A model generated the notes under the pieces. It did no database searches. It was not told the DNA's origin and saw nothing but the letters and a program-made list of their open reading frames with translations. This document shows, one piece after another, positions 8,558 to 16,373 of a DNA stretch of 64,000 nucleotides (within the stretch, counting starts at the first letter, position 1; every line of letters starts with the position of its first letter). Source of the DNA: Nocardioides sp. 1609 (lineage in GTDB: Bacteria; Actinomycetota; Actinomycetes; Propionibacteriales; Nocardioidaceae). The stretch spans positions 40,951-104,950 of the forward strand of contig NZ_SPUJ01000009.1 of NCBI RefSeq assembly GCF_004522105.1. Direction: 5' to 3'. The translations under genes and the position numbers were made by a program.

Positions 8558-9956
8558 GCGGTGGGCACCGAGGCTCCGCCGACGCGTCGTCCCCAACCGG
8601 TGGTCGCACACGTTCGGCGTCATCTCCATGGCGGCGATGGTGGTCCTGGTGGTGACGGGGCTGTACCTGACGTACTACTACGACGCCTCGGGACCCCACG
8701 TCACCTACGACGGCAGCTACGAGCCCCTGAGGGGCGTCGAGGTGACGCAGGCCTACGCATCGACACTCCACCTCAGCTTCGAGGTCCGCGGCGGCCTCCT
8801 GGCGCGGCAGGCCCACCACTGGGCTGCCCTGGTCCTCCCCGCGTCCTTGATGCTGCAGCTGTTCACCACGTTCCTCTCCGGCGCCTTCCGCAAGCCACGT
8901 CGAGGCATGTGGTTGCTGCTGTTCGCGACCTTCGTGCTCGCACTGGCGGCGGGTTGGAGCGGCTACGCGATGCCGGATGACATGTTGTCGGGCAGCGGGC
9001 TGAGGATCATGCACGGCATCATGCTGGGCATCCCCGTCATCGGCCCTGGCATCGCCTTCCTCCTCTTCGGCGGAGAGTTCCCCGGCCACATCCTGCAGAC
9101 CCTCTACCCGCTGCACGTGTACGTGCTCCCTGCGCTCCTGGTCGTCGTCGTCGCGCTGCGACTTCGCCTGGCCTTCACGCGCGGCCCCATGCACACGGCA
9201 TCCGAGCAACGCCACGACAGCCAGCGCAGCCGCACCTCCGCCCTTCGAGCGACGATCGCGCGCTCCGGTGGCCTGTTCTTCGTCGCGGCCGGGGCCCTGG
9301 TGCTCATGGGCGGAACCATGACGATCAGCCCCATCTGGAAGTACGGTCCCGCCGACAGCGGCACCGCGTCGAACGGCAGCCAGCCCGACTGGTACCTCGG
9401 ATTCCTCGACGGCGCTCTGCGGCTGGTGCCGCCCGGATGGGAGGTCGTGCTCGGGGGCAGGACGTGGTCGCTCGCGCTGCTCGTGCCCATCGCCGTGGTC
9501 AGTGTCTTCCTGGCGCTCGTCGCTGCCTACCCCTTCATCGACGCCAGGATCACCGGGGACAACGAGGCGCACCACGTCCTGGACCGCGCCCGCGACAACC
9601 CGACACGGACCGGCGTGGGAGCGGCCGGCGCAGTGTTCTACGGCGTCCTGCTCTTCTCTGCAGGCGTCGACCTCATCGCCAGCCAGTTCCACCTCTCCTT
9701 CGAGACGCTCATCTACTTCTTCAGGGTGGCGATCGTCGTGGGTCCGGTGCTGGCCTTCGTCGTGGCGCGCGCTGTGTGCATCGGCCTCCAGGACCGCGAA
9801 CGCGCGACCGAGGCCTTCGGCCTCGAGACCGGGGCGATCGTGCGGGCACCCGACGGCGGTTACACCGAGCTCCACGCCCCGCTCGGCGCGTCCTCTCCCC
9901 AGCCCCCCGGCCCAGCACTCGACCCCGTGCCCGCACCCGAGGACAGTGCAGCGTAG
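8547..9956 (+). CDS. QcrB-like cytochrome b lacking the heme bH histidines
   Basis: The 469-residue membrane protein aligns along its length with actinobacterial QcrB, the cytochrome b of the bc1 complex. Shared segments include SFEVRGG, RQAHHWAAL, GAFRKPR, PDDMLSGSGLR, LFGGEFPG and a Qo-site PDWY near residue 285. Helix B keeps His90, the bL ligand, but has Gln104 where the bH ligand belongs. Helix D keeps His190 (bL) but has Arg205 at the bH position. Both losses hit the same heme, so a one-heme protein is expected. ATG 8547 overlaps the upstream stop. No Rieske (qcrA) or cytochrome c (qcrC) gene is near, unlike true qcrCAB operons. Confidence 0.87.
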   Translation: MLLERWAPRLRRRVVPNRWSHTFGVISMAAMVVLVVTGLYLTYYYDASGPHVTYDGSYEPLRGVEVTQAYASTLHLSFEVRGGLLARQAHHWAALVLPASLMLQLFTTFLSGAFRKPRRGMWLLLFATFVLALAAGWSGYAMPDDMLSGSGLRIMHGIMLGIPVIGPGIAFLLFGGEFPGHILQTLYPLHVYVLPALLVVVVALRLRLAFTRGPMHTASEQRHDSQRSRTSALRATIARSGGLFFVAAGALVLMGGTMTISPIWKYGPADSGTASNGSQPDWYLGFLDGALRLVPPGWEVVLGGRTWSLALLVPIAVVSVFLALVAAYPFIDARITGDNEAHHVLDRARDNPTRTGVGAAGAVFYGVLLFSAGVDLIASQFHLSFETLIYFFRVAIVVGPVLAFVVARAVCIGLQDRERATEAFGLETGAIVRAPDGGYTELHAPLGASSPQPPGPALDPVPAPEDSAA

Positions 9957-9976
9957 GCAAGGCCGTGGGCGGCGTG

Positions 9977-10013
9977 CGACGACCTCCGGGGCCGAACGCC
10001 CCGCGGGTCGTCG
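9977..10013 (+). terminator. Hairpin downstream of the cytochrome b gene
   Basis: CGACGACC (9977-9984) pairs with GGTCGTCG (10006-10013), and an inner GGGGC/GCCCC stem tightens it. It starts 21 bp after the stop codon at 9956. There is no T-tract, as is common in high-GC actinobacteria. Confidence 0.5.
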
Positions 10014-10497
10014 CTCTCCTGCCAGCACCTGGTCGGTGGGGCTCGAGCCGAGCCTTCGCGCCGCCGAGGCTGCGTGCGCTGTCGGCCGGAGTGCACCAGC
10101 TCCCGGACTGGCTGGTCGCTGCGCCCGTACCCGCACCGCGTCGTGGACCGTGCGGGCCCCGGGTGCGTGGTGCTTCGTGAACGTCACCACGCCACGGTCG
10201 GTGCCGTCGTCGCACGTGTCCCGGGTCGCCTCCGGCGACCGGCTTGTCGCCGCAGCTGCAGCAGGACGTGACATGCGACGTGACGACGGCACTCGAACCG
10301 GCCTGACCGCGAGCCAGGACCAGGTGTGGACGAGCGAGGTCGTCGCCAACGTCTCCAGCCGTGGTCTCCGCGACTCGTTAGATCTGACCGTTCCACGGCG
10401 GGCTGGGTGCGCAGACCACCGCTCTTCGACACCAACGCCACTGCTCGGATCAGGAGAGGGCACGACGAATCTCGTGGCGGCCGCCCAGGGGGCCGCC

Positions 10498-10518
10498 GGC
10501 GGTCGGACGCCGACCGCC
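10498..10518. terminator. Perfect 9-bp hairpin in the convergent interval
   Basis: GGCGGTCGG and CCGACCGCC flank a 3-base loop. It lies 126 bp beyond the stop of the minus-strand zinc-ribbon gene and could act in both directions. No T-tract follows. Confidence 0.35.
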
Positions 10519-10643
10519 GAGATCAGGGCCGCGGGCTGGAAGCGCGGCTACCCACCGGCGGCCGGACCGGTCCGGCCGGGCTGGGAGGTCCACCACCCCC
10601 GGTCCTGCCTCGCCCCGGTTGGAGTGCGTCCGATGCCCGGCCC

Positions 10644-10982
10644 TCAGCCGGGTGAACGCTCCCAAGGGATGACCGTCCAGATCGGCGCCAGGTCCTGGTG
10701 CCAGCGGAGCAGGTCGTCGCGGGTGAGGGGCGGCAGAGGCGGAGCAACGTCGTCGGCCGGCAACGACGGCTCACTGAGACGCAGCGGCTCGATCCCCACG
10801 AACAGCAGCTTCGTGAGGAGGTCCCCGGCGACTCGCTGCAACGCCGGCCGCTCGCACGACGGGCACGAGTAGAGGAGCTCTGCCTCGGCGCGGGGCGTGA
10901 CGTCCATGCGCAGGACGGCTGACGCCATGTCGACGCTGATCTCGGCATCGCACCGCGTGCAAGCAGTCAGTACCTCGATCAC
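10644..10982 (-). CDS. Small zinc-ribbon-like protein of unknown function
   Basis: The 112-residue protein has two CxxC pairs, CTRC near residues 8-11 and CPSC near 40-43. This is the layout of a four-cysteine zinc ribbon. The C-terminal half is Leu/Pro-rich (PPLPPLTRDDLLRWHQDLAP). The start is GTG with GAGG upstream. It is followed at a distance by the response regulator gene on the same strand. No specific function can be assigned. Confidence 0.65.
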   Translation of the reverse strand: MIEVLTACTRCDAEISVDMASAVLRMDVTPRAEAELLYSCPSCERPALQRVAGDLLTKLLFVGIEPLRLSEPSLPADDVAPPLPPLTRDDLLRWHQDLAPIWTVIPWERSPG

Positions 10983-11165
10983 GACAACCTCTTCCGCTGG
11001 TCAGGGTGTACTTCTCCGACCGAGCAGCACCCGGGCTTGTGAGGCGATCGCACCGGCGCCCCACGCCGCGGCCGCCTCGTCGCGCGACCTCATCTTCGCC
11101 TGGGCGGGCACCCATGCTGGCCCCCGCTCATGGGCGCCGCGACGAGGGAGTGCAACCGGTACGCG

Positions 11166-11834
11166 TCAGGGACCGCCGCGCCAGTGCTCGATCCGGCGGT
11201 GGTCGGGAAGGAACCCGTTGCGCACTCCCCAGAGGACGGCTTGTGTCCTACTCTCGACGTCGATCTTGCGATAGAGCCCGCGGATGTAGGACTTCACCGT
11301 GTTGGGACTGAGGTAGGTCAGCGCTGCCACCTCGGCGTTGTTCTTGCCCTGGGTGATGAGGGCGAGGATCTCCGACTCGCGGTCGGAGAGTCCCTCCCCG
11401 CGCCCGGGCCAGTCGCCGACCGTGTTGCGTGCTTGCGCCGCCGAGGCGCTGATCACGGTCTCGCCGGCGTGGATGGCCTCGAGGGCGGCCACCAGCTCAC
11501 GGCCGCTCAGGGCCTTGGACAGGTATCCGTGCACCCCGAGGTCGCGTGCCATCGAGACGAGCTCGGGGTGGAAGTTCCCGGTGTAGACCACGACCCGCCG
11601 GGCCAAGGGGTTGTCGAGCAGCGTCTTGATCTCGTCGTGGTCGGTCTCGGGCTGCGCGAAGGAGTCGTACAGCGCGATGTCGACGTCGTCGATGAGGGGC
11701 TTGTTCGTGTCCAGCTCGGCGACGACGACCCGGTCACGGTAGGGATCGAGCATGTTGGCGACCCCGATGACGACGACGTCGTAGTCATCGACGACGGCGA
11801 CCTGGATGGGACCGCTACGGGTGCTCACCTGCAC
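11166..11834 (-). CDS. NarL/LuxR-family response regulator (orphan)
   Basis: The 222-residue regulator has an N-terminal receiver domain. Its acidic pocket is VVDDYD near residues 14-19, the phospho-acceptor Asp is in DIALYDSF, the switch Thr is in VVYTGN, and the Lys is in YLSKA. A LuxR helix-turn-helix fills about residues 150-205 (LSDRESEILALITQGKNNAE, then NTVKSYIRGLYRKI). No histidine kinase gene is adjacent; the nearest is at 20831-22486. Two in-frame GTG starts lie two codons apart. Targets are unknown. The divergent GlsB/YeaQ gene 97 bp away is a candidate. Confidence 0.88.
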   Translation of the reverse strand: MQVSTRSGPIQVAVVDDYDVVVIGVANMLDPYRDRVVVAELDTNKPLIDDVDIALYDSFAQPETDHDEIKTLLDNPLARRVVVYTGNFHPELVSMARDLGVHGYLSKALSGRELVAALEAIHAGETVISASAAQARNTVGDWPGRGEGLSDRESEILALITQGKNNAEVAALTYLSPNTVKSYIRGLYRKIDVESRTQAVLWGVRNGFLPDHRRIEHWRGGP

Positions 11835-11931
11835 ATACTAACCCACCTAGGGGTGTGTCACGACCCTGAGGGGGGTGGTTGTGTACACCCCAAGGGCCGC
11901 GACCGGCAGCCTCTTGACGGAAGGCACTCAC

Positions 11932-12210
11932 ATGCTCGGACTCATCCTGACCATCCTGATCGTCGGCGCCGTCGCCGGCTTCGTGGCCCGCCTGCTCGTC
12001 CCCGGGAAGCAGGACCTCTCGGTCGTGGCCACGATCGTGCTCGGCATCGTCGGCTCCTTCGTCGGCGGGCTGCTGGGCTACCTGCTGTTCGGCAAGGACG
12101 CGAGCGACGGGCTCCTGCAGCCCGCAGGCATCATCGGCTCGATCATCGGCGCGGTCGTCGCGCTGCTGATCTGGACCGCGGCCCACCGCCGCACCAGCGC
12201 TCGGGTGTAG
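11932..12210 (+). CDS. GlsB/YeaQ/YmgE family stress-response membrane protein
   Basis: The 92-residue protein has three hydrophobic helices with glycine-rich faces (ILIVGAVAGFVARLL, IVLGIVGSFVGGLLGYLLFG, AGIIGSIIGAVVALLIW). This is the transglycosylase-associated (GlsB/YeaQ) pattern of general-stress inner-membrane proteins. ATG at 11932 has GGAAGG upstream and begins exactly at the first helix. The biochemical role of the family is unknown. A strong terminator hairpin follows. Confidence 0.88.
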   Translation: MLGLILTILIVGAVAGFVARLLVPGKQDLSVVATIVLGIVGSFVGGLLGYLLFGKDASDGLLQPAGIIGSIIGAVVALLIWTAAHRRTSARV

Positions 12211-12232
12211 GACACGCTCCACGACCCGACGT

Positions 12233-12271
12233 GACGACAGCCGCCAGCGGATCTCGCTGGCGGCTGTCGTG
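12233..12271 (+). terminator. Intrinsic-type terminator after the GlsB/YeaQ gene
   Basis: ACGACAGCCGCCAGCG (12234-12249) pairs perfectly with CGCTGGCGGCTGTCGT (12255-12270), giving a 16-bp stem with a 5-base loop. It starts 24 bp after the stop and also faces the end of the minus-strand gene at 12422, so it could serve both. Confidence 0.65.
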
Positions 12272-12421
12272 CAGGTCTGCCGGTCGCGGGTGCGTCGATC
12301 CGTGCCGGGGACACCTCTGGGGGCGGGGTCGGCCATCAGCCGGCTCGACGCCGACCGGCGCCGGTCTTCGGAGTCGGCTGGCCCGGCCGGCCTACGTCGG
12401 CAGCGCAGACGGCGCCCTCGG

Positions 12422-12895
12422 TCAGGCGGACGACGCCCGGTGACCCCACTCCAGGGCGCTCTCGCGGGACCTGGCGCGCCCGCGGAGTGAGATGGTCGCC
12501 CGCGAGCGGCCGCTCGTGCCGCGCTGCGACTCGGCGGCCCGCCGGCCAGCGACGACGTGCACCCGCTGCACGAAAACCACGAAGCGCGCCTCTTCCTCGA
12601 GGCCTCCCACCGGGGTGACGTCGACCGCGAGCCACAGCCCGTCCGGCTCGAAGAACACGGCGGCCTTGCCCGTGCCGGCGCGCTCCTTGGCCACGGCGGA
12701 CGAGGTGACCTGGAGGTCGAACTCGACCGCCCGGGCGTGCGCACCGCGGGCCCTTCGCAACAGCTGCGTCGCCTCGACGAACGCCCGCTCCTCCGACGAG
12801 ATGACGCCGGCGGGAATCCACGGCGCCCGTGGGCCGGTGGCGTCTATCCCGGGTCGGACCTTGTCCCCGTTGACCCAGACATCTCCCCAGCTCAT
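12422..12895 (-). CDS. Hypothetical protein, 157 residues
   Basis: I do not recognise this protein. Residues 30-115 look like a compact alpha/beta domain (EERAFVEATQLLRRARG, then alternating hydrophobic strands such as AAVFFEPDGLWLAVDV and EARFVVFVQRVHVV). The last 40 residues are Arg/Ser-rich and probably disordered. ATG at 12895 has GAGG about 10 bases upstream. It stands alone between a convergent terminator and an empty stretch. Confidence 0.55.
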   Translation of the reverse strand: MSWGDVWVNGDKVRPGIDATGPRAPWIPAGVISSEERAFVEATQLLRRARGAHARAVEFDLQVTSSAVAKERAGTGKAAVFFEPDGLWLAVDVTPVGGLEEEARFVVFVQRVHVVAGRRAAESQRGTSGRSRATISLRGRARSRESALEWGHRASSA

Positions 12896-13115
12896 CCAGG
12901 CATCCTCGCACTGGTCCCGGGCCCGGCGTGGACCTTCCGCTCGCTGCTCGACCAGCGTCCGCGTCTGCCGCGCACCGGACTCGGGCAGGTGTGCCTGCGG
13001 CGGTACGTAGCCGGGTCATCAGAAGAGTCAGTCGCGCCGACCTGGGCGAACGCCCCCCCACCAGGTCTCGCCAGAGTCGACGGCGCCCACGGCTCCTGCT
13101 GGTCTCACCGTGTGC

Positions 13116-13460
13116 TCACGTCCCTGGCACACCGTGCAGGGCGACGGTCAGCAGCACGGCGGCGTCCTCGACCGCCTCGAGGTCGTGTCGCGTCGCCGGG
13201 ATCACCACGAGGTCGCCGGTGGTGCCGACCCAGAGGTCGTCACCGGCATGCAGCCGGACCGTGCCGCGCAGCACCTGCAGGGTCGCCTCCCCGGGACTGC
13301 CGTGCTCGCCGAGCCGACGGCCGGCCGCGAGGGCGATCAATGTCTGCCGCAGGGCGTTGCCCTGCCCGCCGTACAGCGTGTGCGCGCTGCGGCCCGCGCT
13401 GTGCTTGCGTGCCACCGCGAGGTGCTCCTCGACCTGCGCCTGTAGCGGGATGGTGTCCAT
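13116..13460 (-). CDS. Small cupin-domain protein
   Basis: The 114-residue protein is a single cupin barrel: GNALRQTLIALAAG, then a GEATLQVLRGTVRLHAGDD strand pair and GDLVVIPATRHDLEAVEDA. The metal-binding histidine set is incomplete (one GEH and one RHD), so it may be a sensor or a degenerate cupin. ATG at 13460 has GAGGAG 6 bases upstream and is preferred to longer starts. No linked gene suggests a ligand. Confidence 0.78.
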   Translation of the reverse strand: MDTIPLQAQVEEHLAVARKHSAGRSAHTLYGGQGNALRQTLIALAAGRRLGEHGSPGEATLQVLRGTVRLHAGDDLWVGTTGDLVVIPATRHDLEAVEDAAVLLTVALHGVPGT

Positions 13461-13656
13461 GGGGTCTCCTCGATGTGGGCTGCCGATGGTCGGTCGCGCG
13501 GAGTGGGTGCCCAGACACCGAGCTGTGCACGGCGCGCACCGCGCCGCTCCGCGGACGAGCACCTCCAGCCGAGACTGCCCGACCCAGACTAGGCCCGGCA
13601 GGATCTGGGGCCGGCCGGCACTTCCTGGGGTCCTGTTCCACCGATCGATCGTCAGG

Positions 13657-14118
13657 TCAGGTCAGGTGGGTGCCCAGGAGATCGAGGATTGCTCGGCTGC
13701 CGGCTTCGCGGTTCGGACCGTCGGTCCAGTACTGGTCGAAGAAGACGCCGTGCTCGGCGTGGGTGAGCTGGGTGCCTCGGTCGGTGGGAACGAGCTCGTA
13801 CGACGCGATGGAGGTCGACATGTGGGTCCCGTCGAGCCACATGTCGTAGGTGGTGACGATGCGTACGTGCTCCACGATGTCGGTGTAGGTGGCGACGTAG
13901 CGCGAGAGGGGACCGTCGTGGAACGTGCCCTCCGCCACGTCGCGCCCGCCGACGCGGAAGTCGTACGCCCACTCGCCGCGCACGAAGGCGTCCGCGTCGC
14001 CGAACCAGGCACGCTTCTGGTCCTCCTCGGCGAAGGCGCTCCAGACCCGCTCGACGGGCGCGGGGTAGTCGCGGGTCAGGGTGAAGCCGGCATGGGCCAG
14101 GCGACGTGTGACGGTCAC
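13657..14118 (-). CDS. SRPBCC (AHSA1-like) domain protein
   Basis: The 153-residue protein has the START/SRPBCC helix-grip pattern: TLTRDYPAPVERVWSAFAE, RAWFGDADAF, DFRVGG, and a C-terminal helix AGSRAILDLLGTHL. Proteins of this type bind hydrophobic ligands in a cavity. It is the third gene of an arsR-led operon, 9 bp after the DHFR-like gene. The arsR plus AHSA1 pairing is very common in actinobacteria, and its function is rarely known. Confidence 0.85.
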   Translation of the reverse strand: MTVTRRLAHAGFTLTRDYPAPVERVWSAFAEEDQKRAWFGDADAFVRGEWAYDFRVGGRDVAEGTFHDGPLSRYVATYTDIVEHVRIVTTYDMWLDGTHMSTSIASYELVPTDRGTQLTHAEHGVFFDQYWTDGPNREAGSRAILDLLGTHLT

Positions 14119-14127
14119 GGTGCGCTC

Positions 14128-14781
14128 CTACCTGTCCTGGCGGGTGAAGGTGACGTGGATCGTGCCGCTCTCGGCGACCTCGATCGTCGTGCGGTGGGTG
14201 TGCTCGAACCCGCGCAGGTCCTCCCACACGCGGTGACCGCGATCGAGCACGACGGGTGCGATCGCAACGTGGAGGTCGTCGACGAGGCCCGCCCGCAGGA
14301 ACGCGCGGGCAGTGCCGATGCCGCCCCCGACGCGTACGTCGAGCCCGCCGGCGGCCGCGACCGCCTCGGCGAGCACGTCCTCGACGGAGCAGTCGCGGAA
14401 GCGGAACGTCGTTCCTCCCTGCATGGCGACATCGGGTCGCGGAGCCGTGCTGGTCAGCACGTAGACCGGGACGCCGAACGGTGGCTCGTCGCCCCACCAT
14501 CCCTTCCACTCGGGGTCGTCCGGGAACGAGTGCAGACCGAACATGGCGGCGCCCATGATCTCGGCGCCGATGCCCTGGAAGAACGCCGCGGCGTAGGCGT
14601 CGTCGACACCGGTGGTGCCGGCGCCACTGGTGTCGCCGAAGACGCGTTCCTTCACGGTGCGGGTCGCGACGTAGGCGGTGGTGAGGGGTCCCCAGTCGTC
14701 TCCCATCGGGTTCTCGGGTCCGCCCCCGACCGAGGTGTGGCCGTCGAGGGAGCTGAACAGGTCGATACGGACGCGGGTCAT
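14128..14781 (-). CDS. Dihydrofolate reductase / RibD C-terminal family reductase
   Basis: The 217-residue protein follows the RibD C-terminal/DHFR-like pattern: MTRVRIDLFSSLDGHTS at the start, GAAMFGL near residue 77, a glycine-rich VRVGGGIGTARAFLRAGLVD near 150, and APVVLDRGHRVWEDL. These are NADPH-dependent reductases of usually unknown substrate. The start is 2 bp beyond the arsR stop, so the two are co-translated. Confidence 0.87.
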   Translation of the reverse strand: MTRVRIDLFSSLDGHTSVGGGPENPMGDDWGPLTTAYVATRTVKERVFGDTSGAGTTGVDDAYAAAFFQGIGAEIMGAAMFGLHSFPDDPEWKGWWGDEPPFGVPVYVLTSTAPRPDVAMQGGTTFRFRDCSVEDVLAEAVAAAGGLDVRVGGGIGTARAFLRAGLVDDLHVAIAPVVLDRGHRVWEDLRGFEHTHRTTIEVAESGTIHVTFTRQDR

Positions 14782-14782
14782 G

Positions 14783-15121
14783 TCAGGTGGCCTTCGGTGC
14801 GGAGCGGGTCAGGTGGATGCCGAGTCGGTCGGCTTGCCGTTCGGCCGGCGTGCGTTGCTCGCCGAGCCACAGGTGCAGGACGTCGAGGGCGCCCGGGCGC
14901 AGGCTCACCGTGCGCACCCGGCCGTGCTTCTCGGAGGTGACGACGCCGGCGTCCTCGAGCACCCGGAGGTGCTGCATCAGCGACGGCAGCGCCATCGAGA
15001 AGGGCGCAGCCAGCTCCGAGACGACAGCCGGCGAGACCGCCAGCATCTCGACGACAGCCCGACGGGTCGGGTCAGCCAAGGCACGGAGGACCGAGTCCAG
15101 CTCGCCACCATGGTTAGGCAT
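14783..15121 (-). CDS. ArsR family transcriptional repressor
   Basis: The 112-residue winged-helix protein has ALADPTRRAVVEMLA, the recognition region LPSLMQHLRVLEDAGVV and the wing SEKHGRVRTVSL. It lacks the ELCVC metal site of classical ArsR, so the inducer is probably not arsenite. The start ATG 15121 lies inside an inverted repeat (15113-15130), which predicts tight autorepression. It heads a three-gene operon with the DHFR-like and SRPBCC genes. Confidence 0.9.
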   Translation of the reverse strand: MPNHGGELDSVLRALADPTRRAVVEMLAVSPAVVSELAAPFSMALPSLMQHLRVLEDAGVVTSEKHGRVRTVSLRPGALDVLHLWLGEQRTPAERQADRLGIHLTRSAPKAT

Positions 15122-15130
15122 GCGCCTAAC
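15113..15130. promoter_or_regulatory. ArsR-type operator overlapping the arsR start codon
   Basis: GTTAGGC and GCCTAAC flank a 4-base ATGC spacer. The arms extend to 10 bp with one mismatch. The ATG of the arsR gene lies within it, so a bound repressor would block initiation of the operon. Confidence 0.65.
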
Positions 15131-15269
15131 TATGCGGCGGGAGCGGGTCGCCGTCAAGCGGCCACCGCGCCTGCCATGGACGTCGACGGGGCGACCGGTC
15201 TCGTCGAACCCCTGAGCCCATCTCGTGGCGTGGCCACCCACACCCGGTCGCGCGATCGCCCGCCGACGG

Positions 15270-16199
15270 TCAGGCCAGCCCGGGCCGCGGCGCGCGGCCG
15301 TCCATGACCTGGTCGACGACGGACCGCAACCACGTGTGCGCCGGGTCCGACTCCCAGCGGAGGTCCCACCAGAAGGTGACGTGGAGCGGCTGCACGGCCC
15401 ACGGGCACTCGAGGATGCGGACACCGGCAGCGGGGGCGAGTCGTTCGGCCACGGCGCGCTGCATGATCCCGAGCCGGGTCGTGCCTGCGACGAGGAAGGG
15501 GACGGCGGTAAAGCTCTCGGTGAAGACCTCGACGACAGGCTCGACGCCGTGTGCCATCAGGGCGTCGACGTGCACCCGGAGTGGCGCGCCGCGGATCGTG
15601 GGGGCGACCCACGGCAGCCGTTGCGCGTCGGCCAGGGTCAGGGCATCGCCCACCTCGGGGTGCTCGAGGTCGACGACGCACACCCAGCTGTCCGACATCA
15701 GGCCGGTGCAGCTCTGGTTCGGCATCATCTCGCGAGGCGCGAACCAGCCATCGGTGCCGGCGACGATGTCGTCGTAGGTACGGAAGGGCTCGACGAACGG
15801 TGCCACGAAGGAGAACGTCACTGCGGGCGCGTGCTCGTTGAGTGCTCGCGTCAGGCTCGGCGCCAGCGCGACCTGCATGGCCTCGCTCCCGGCGATGACG
15901 AAGCGCCGGGTGCTGATCAGGGGGTCGAAGGCGTCGATCGACCCGACGATGCTCAGCCCGGAGCTGATGTGGTCGCGGACCCGGGGCGCCAGCCGCTCGG
16001 CCAGCGGGGTGAGCAGGTACCCGTTCCCGTGCCTGGTCAGGAGCTCGTCACGGAAGTGGCGCCGCAGCCGCTGCAGGGCGTTGCTCATCGCCGGCTGGGT
16101 GACGCCCAGCCGACGAGCGGCACGGGTCACGTTGCGCTCGGTGAGCAGGGCGTCCAGGGCCGGCAGCAGGTTCCAGTCGATCCGACTGAGGTCGCTCAC
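15270..16199 (-). CDS. LysR family transcriptional regulator
   Basis: The 309-residue regulator has an N-terminal winged helix (NLLPALDALLTERNVTRAAR, then QPAMSNALQRLRRHFRDELL) of the NahR/NodD branch. Its effector domain spans about residues 90-300. GTG at 16199 has AGGAGCC upstream and gives the usual LysR length. Its targets are not evident: the upstream neighbour is a glycosidase on the same strand. Confidence 0.88.
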   Translation of the reverse strand: MSDLSRIDWNLLPALDALLTERNVTRAARRLGVTQPAMSNALQRLRRHFRDELLTRHGNGYLLTPLAERLAPRVRDHISSGLSIVGSIDAFDPLISTRRFVIAGSEAMQVALAPSLTRALNEHAPAVTFSFVAPFVEPFRTYDDIVAGTDGWFAPREMMPNQSCTGLMSDSWVCVVDLEHPEVGDALTLADAQRLPWVAPTIRGAPLRVHVDALMAHGVEPVVEVFTESFTAVPFLVAGTTRLGIMQRAVAERLAPAAGVRILECPWAVQPLHVTFWWDLRWESDPAHTWLRSVVDQVMDGRAPRPGLA

Positions 16200-16373
16200 G
16201 AGGCTCCTATGCGGTGGGGCGGGAGAGGGGATCGCCGGAGCGATGAGGTCGCCGTCGCCCTGGGTCGCAGTGTCATCCTCGCGAGACTCTCCGGTCAACG
16301 TCGAGCGGACCCATGACCCCTCGAGCCGGTTGCGGTCGGACGGGTCCGACCGCAACCGGGTCTCGCGCGAGGA

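Larger units (their letters stand above)
9957..10643. other. Gene-free interval between cytochrome b and zinc-ribbon genes
   Basis: These 687 bp lie between convergent genes. Frames here have no supportable ribosome binding sites or family signatures. The interval holds the hairpin at 9977-10013 and a second perfect one (GGCGGTCGG, loop ACG, CCGACCGCC) at 10498-10518 that may stop transcription from either side. It may be a decayed gene, but no remnant was identified. Confidence 0.45.

Noticed and set aside
8547..9956. A normal bc1-complex qcrB
   Set aside because: Both bH ligands are missing and there are no qcrC, qcrA or ctaC/E genes next to it, so it should not be annotated as the respiratory subunit.
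10326..10655. A 109-residue frame in the gene-free stretch after the cytochrome b gene
   Set aside because: The composition is low-complexity Arg/Gly/Pro, there is no start signal, and a perfect hairpin lies inside it.
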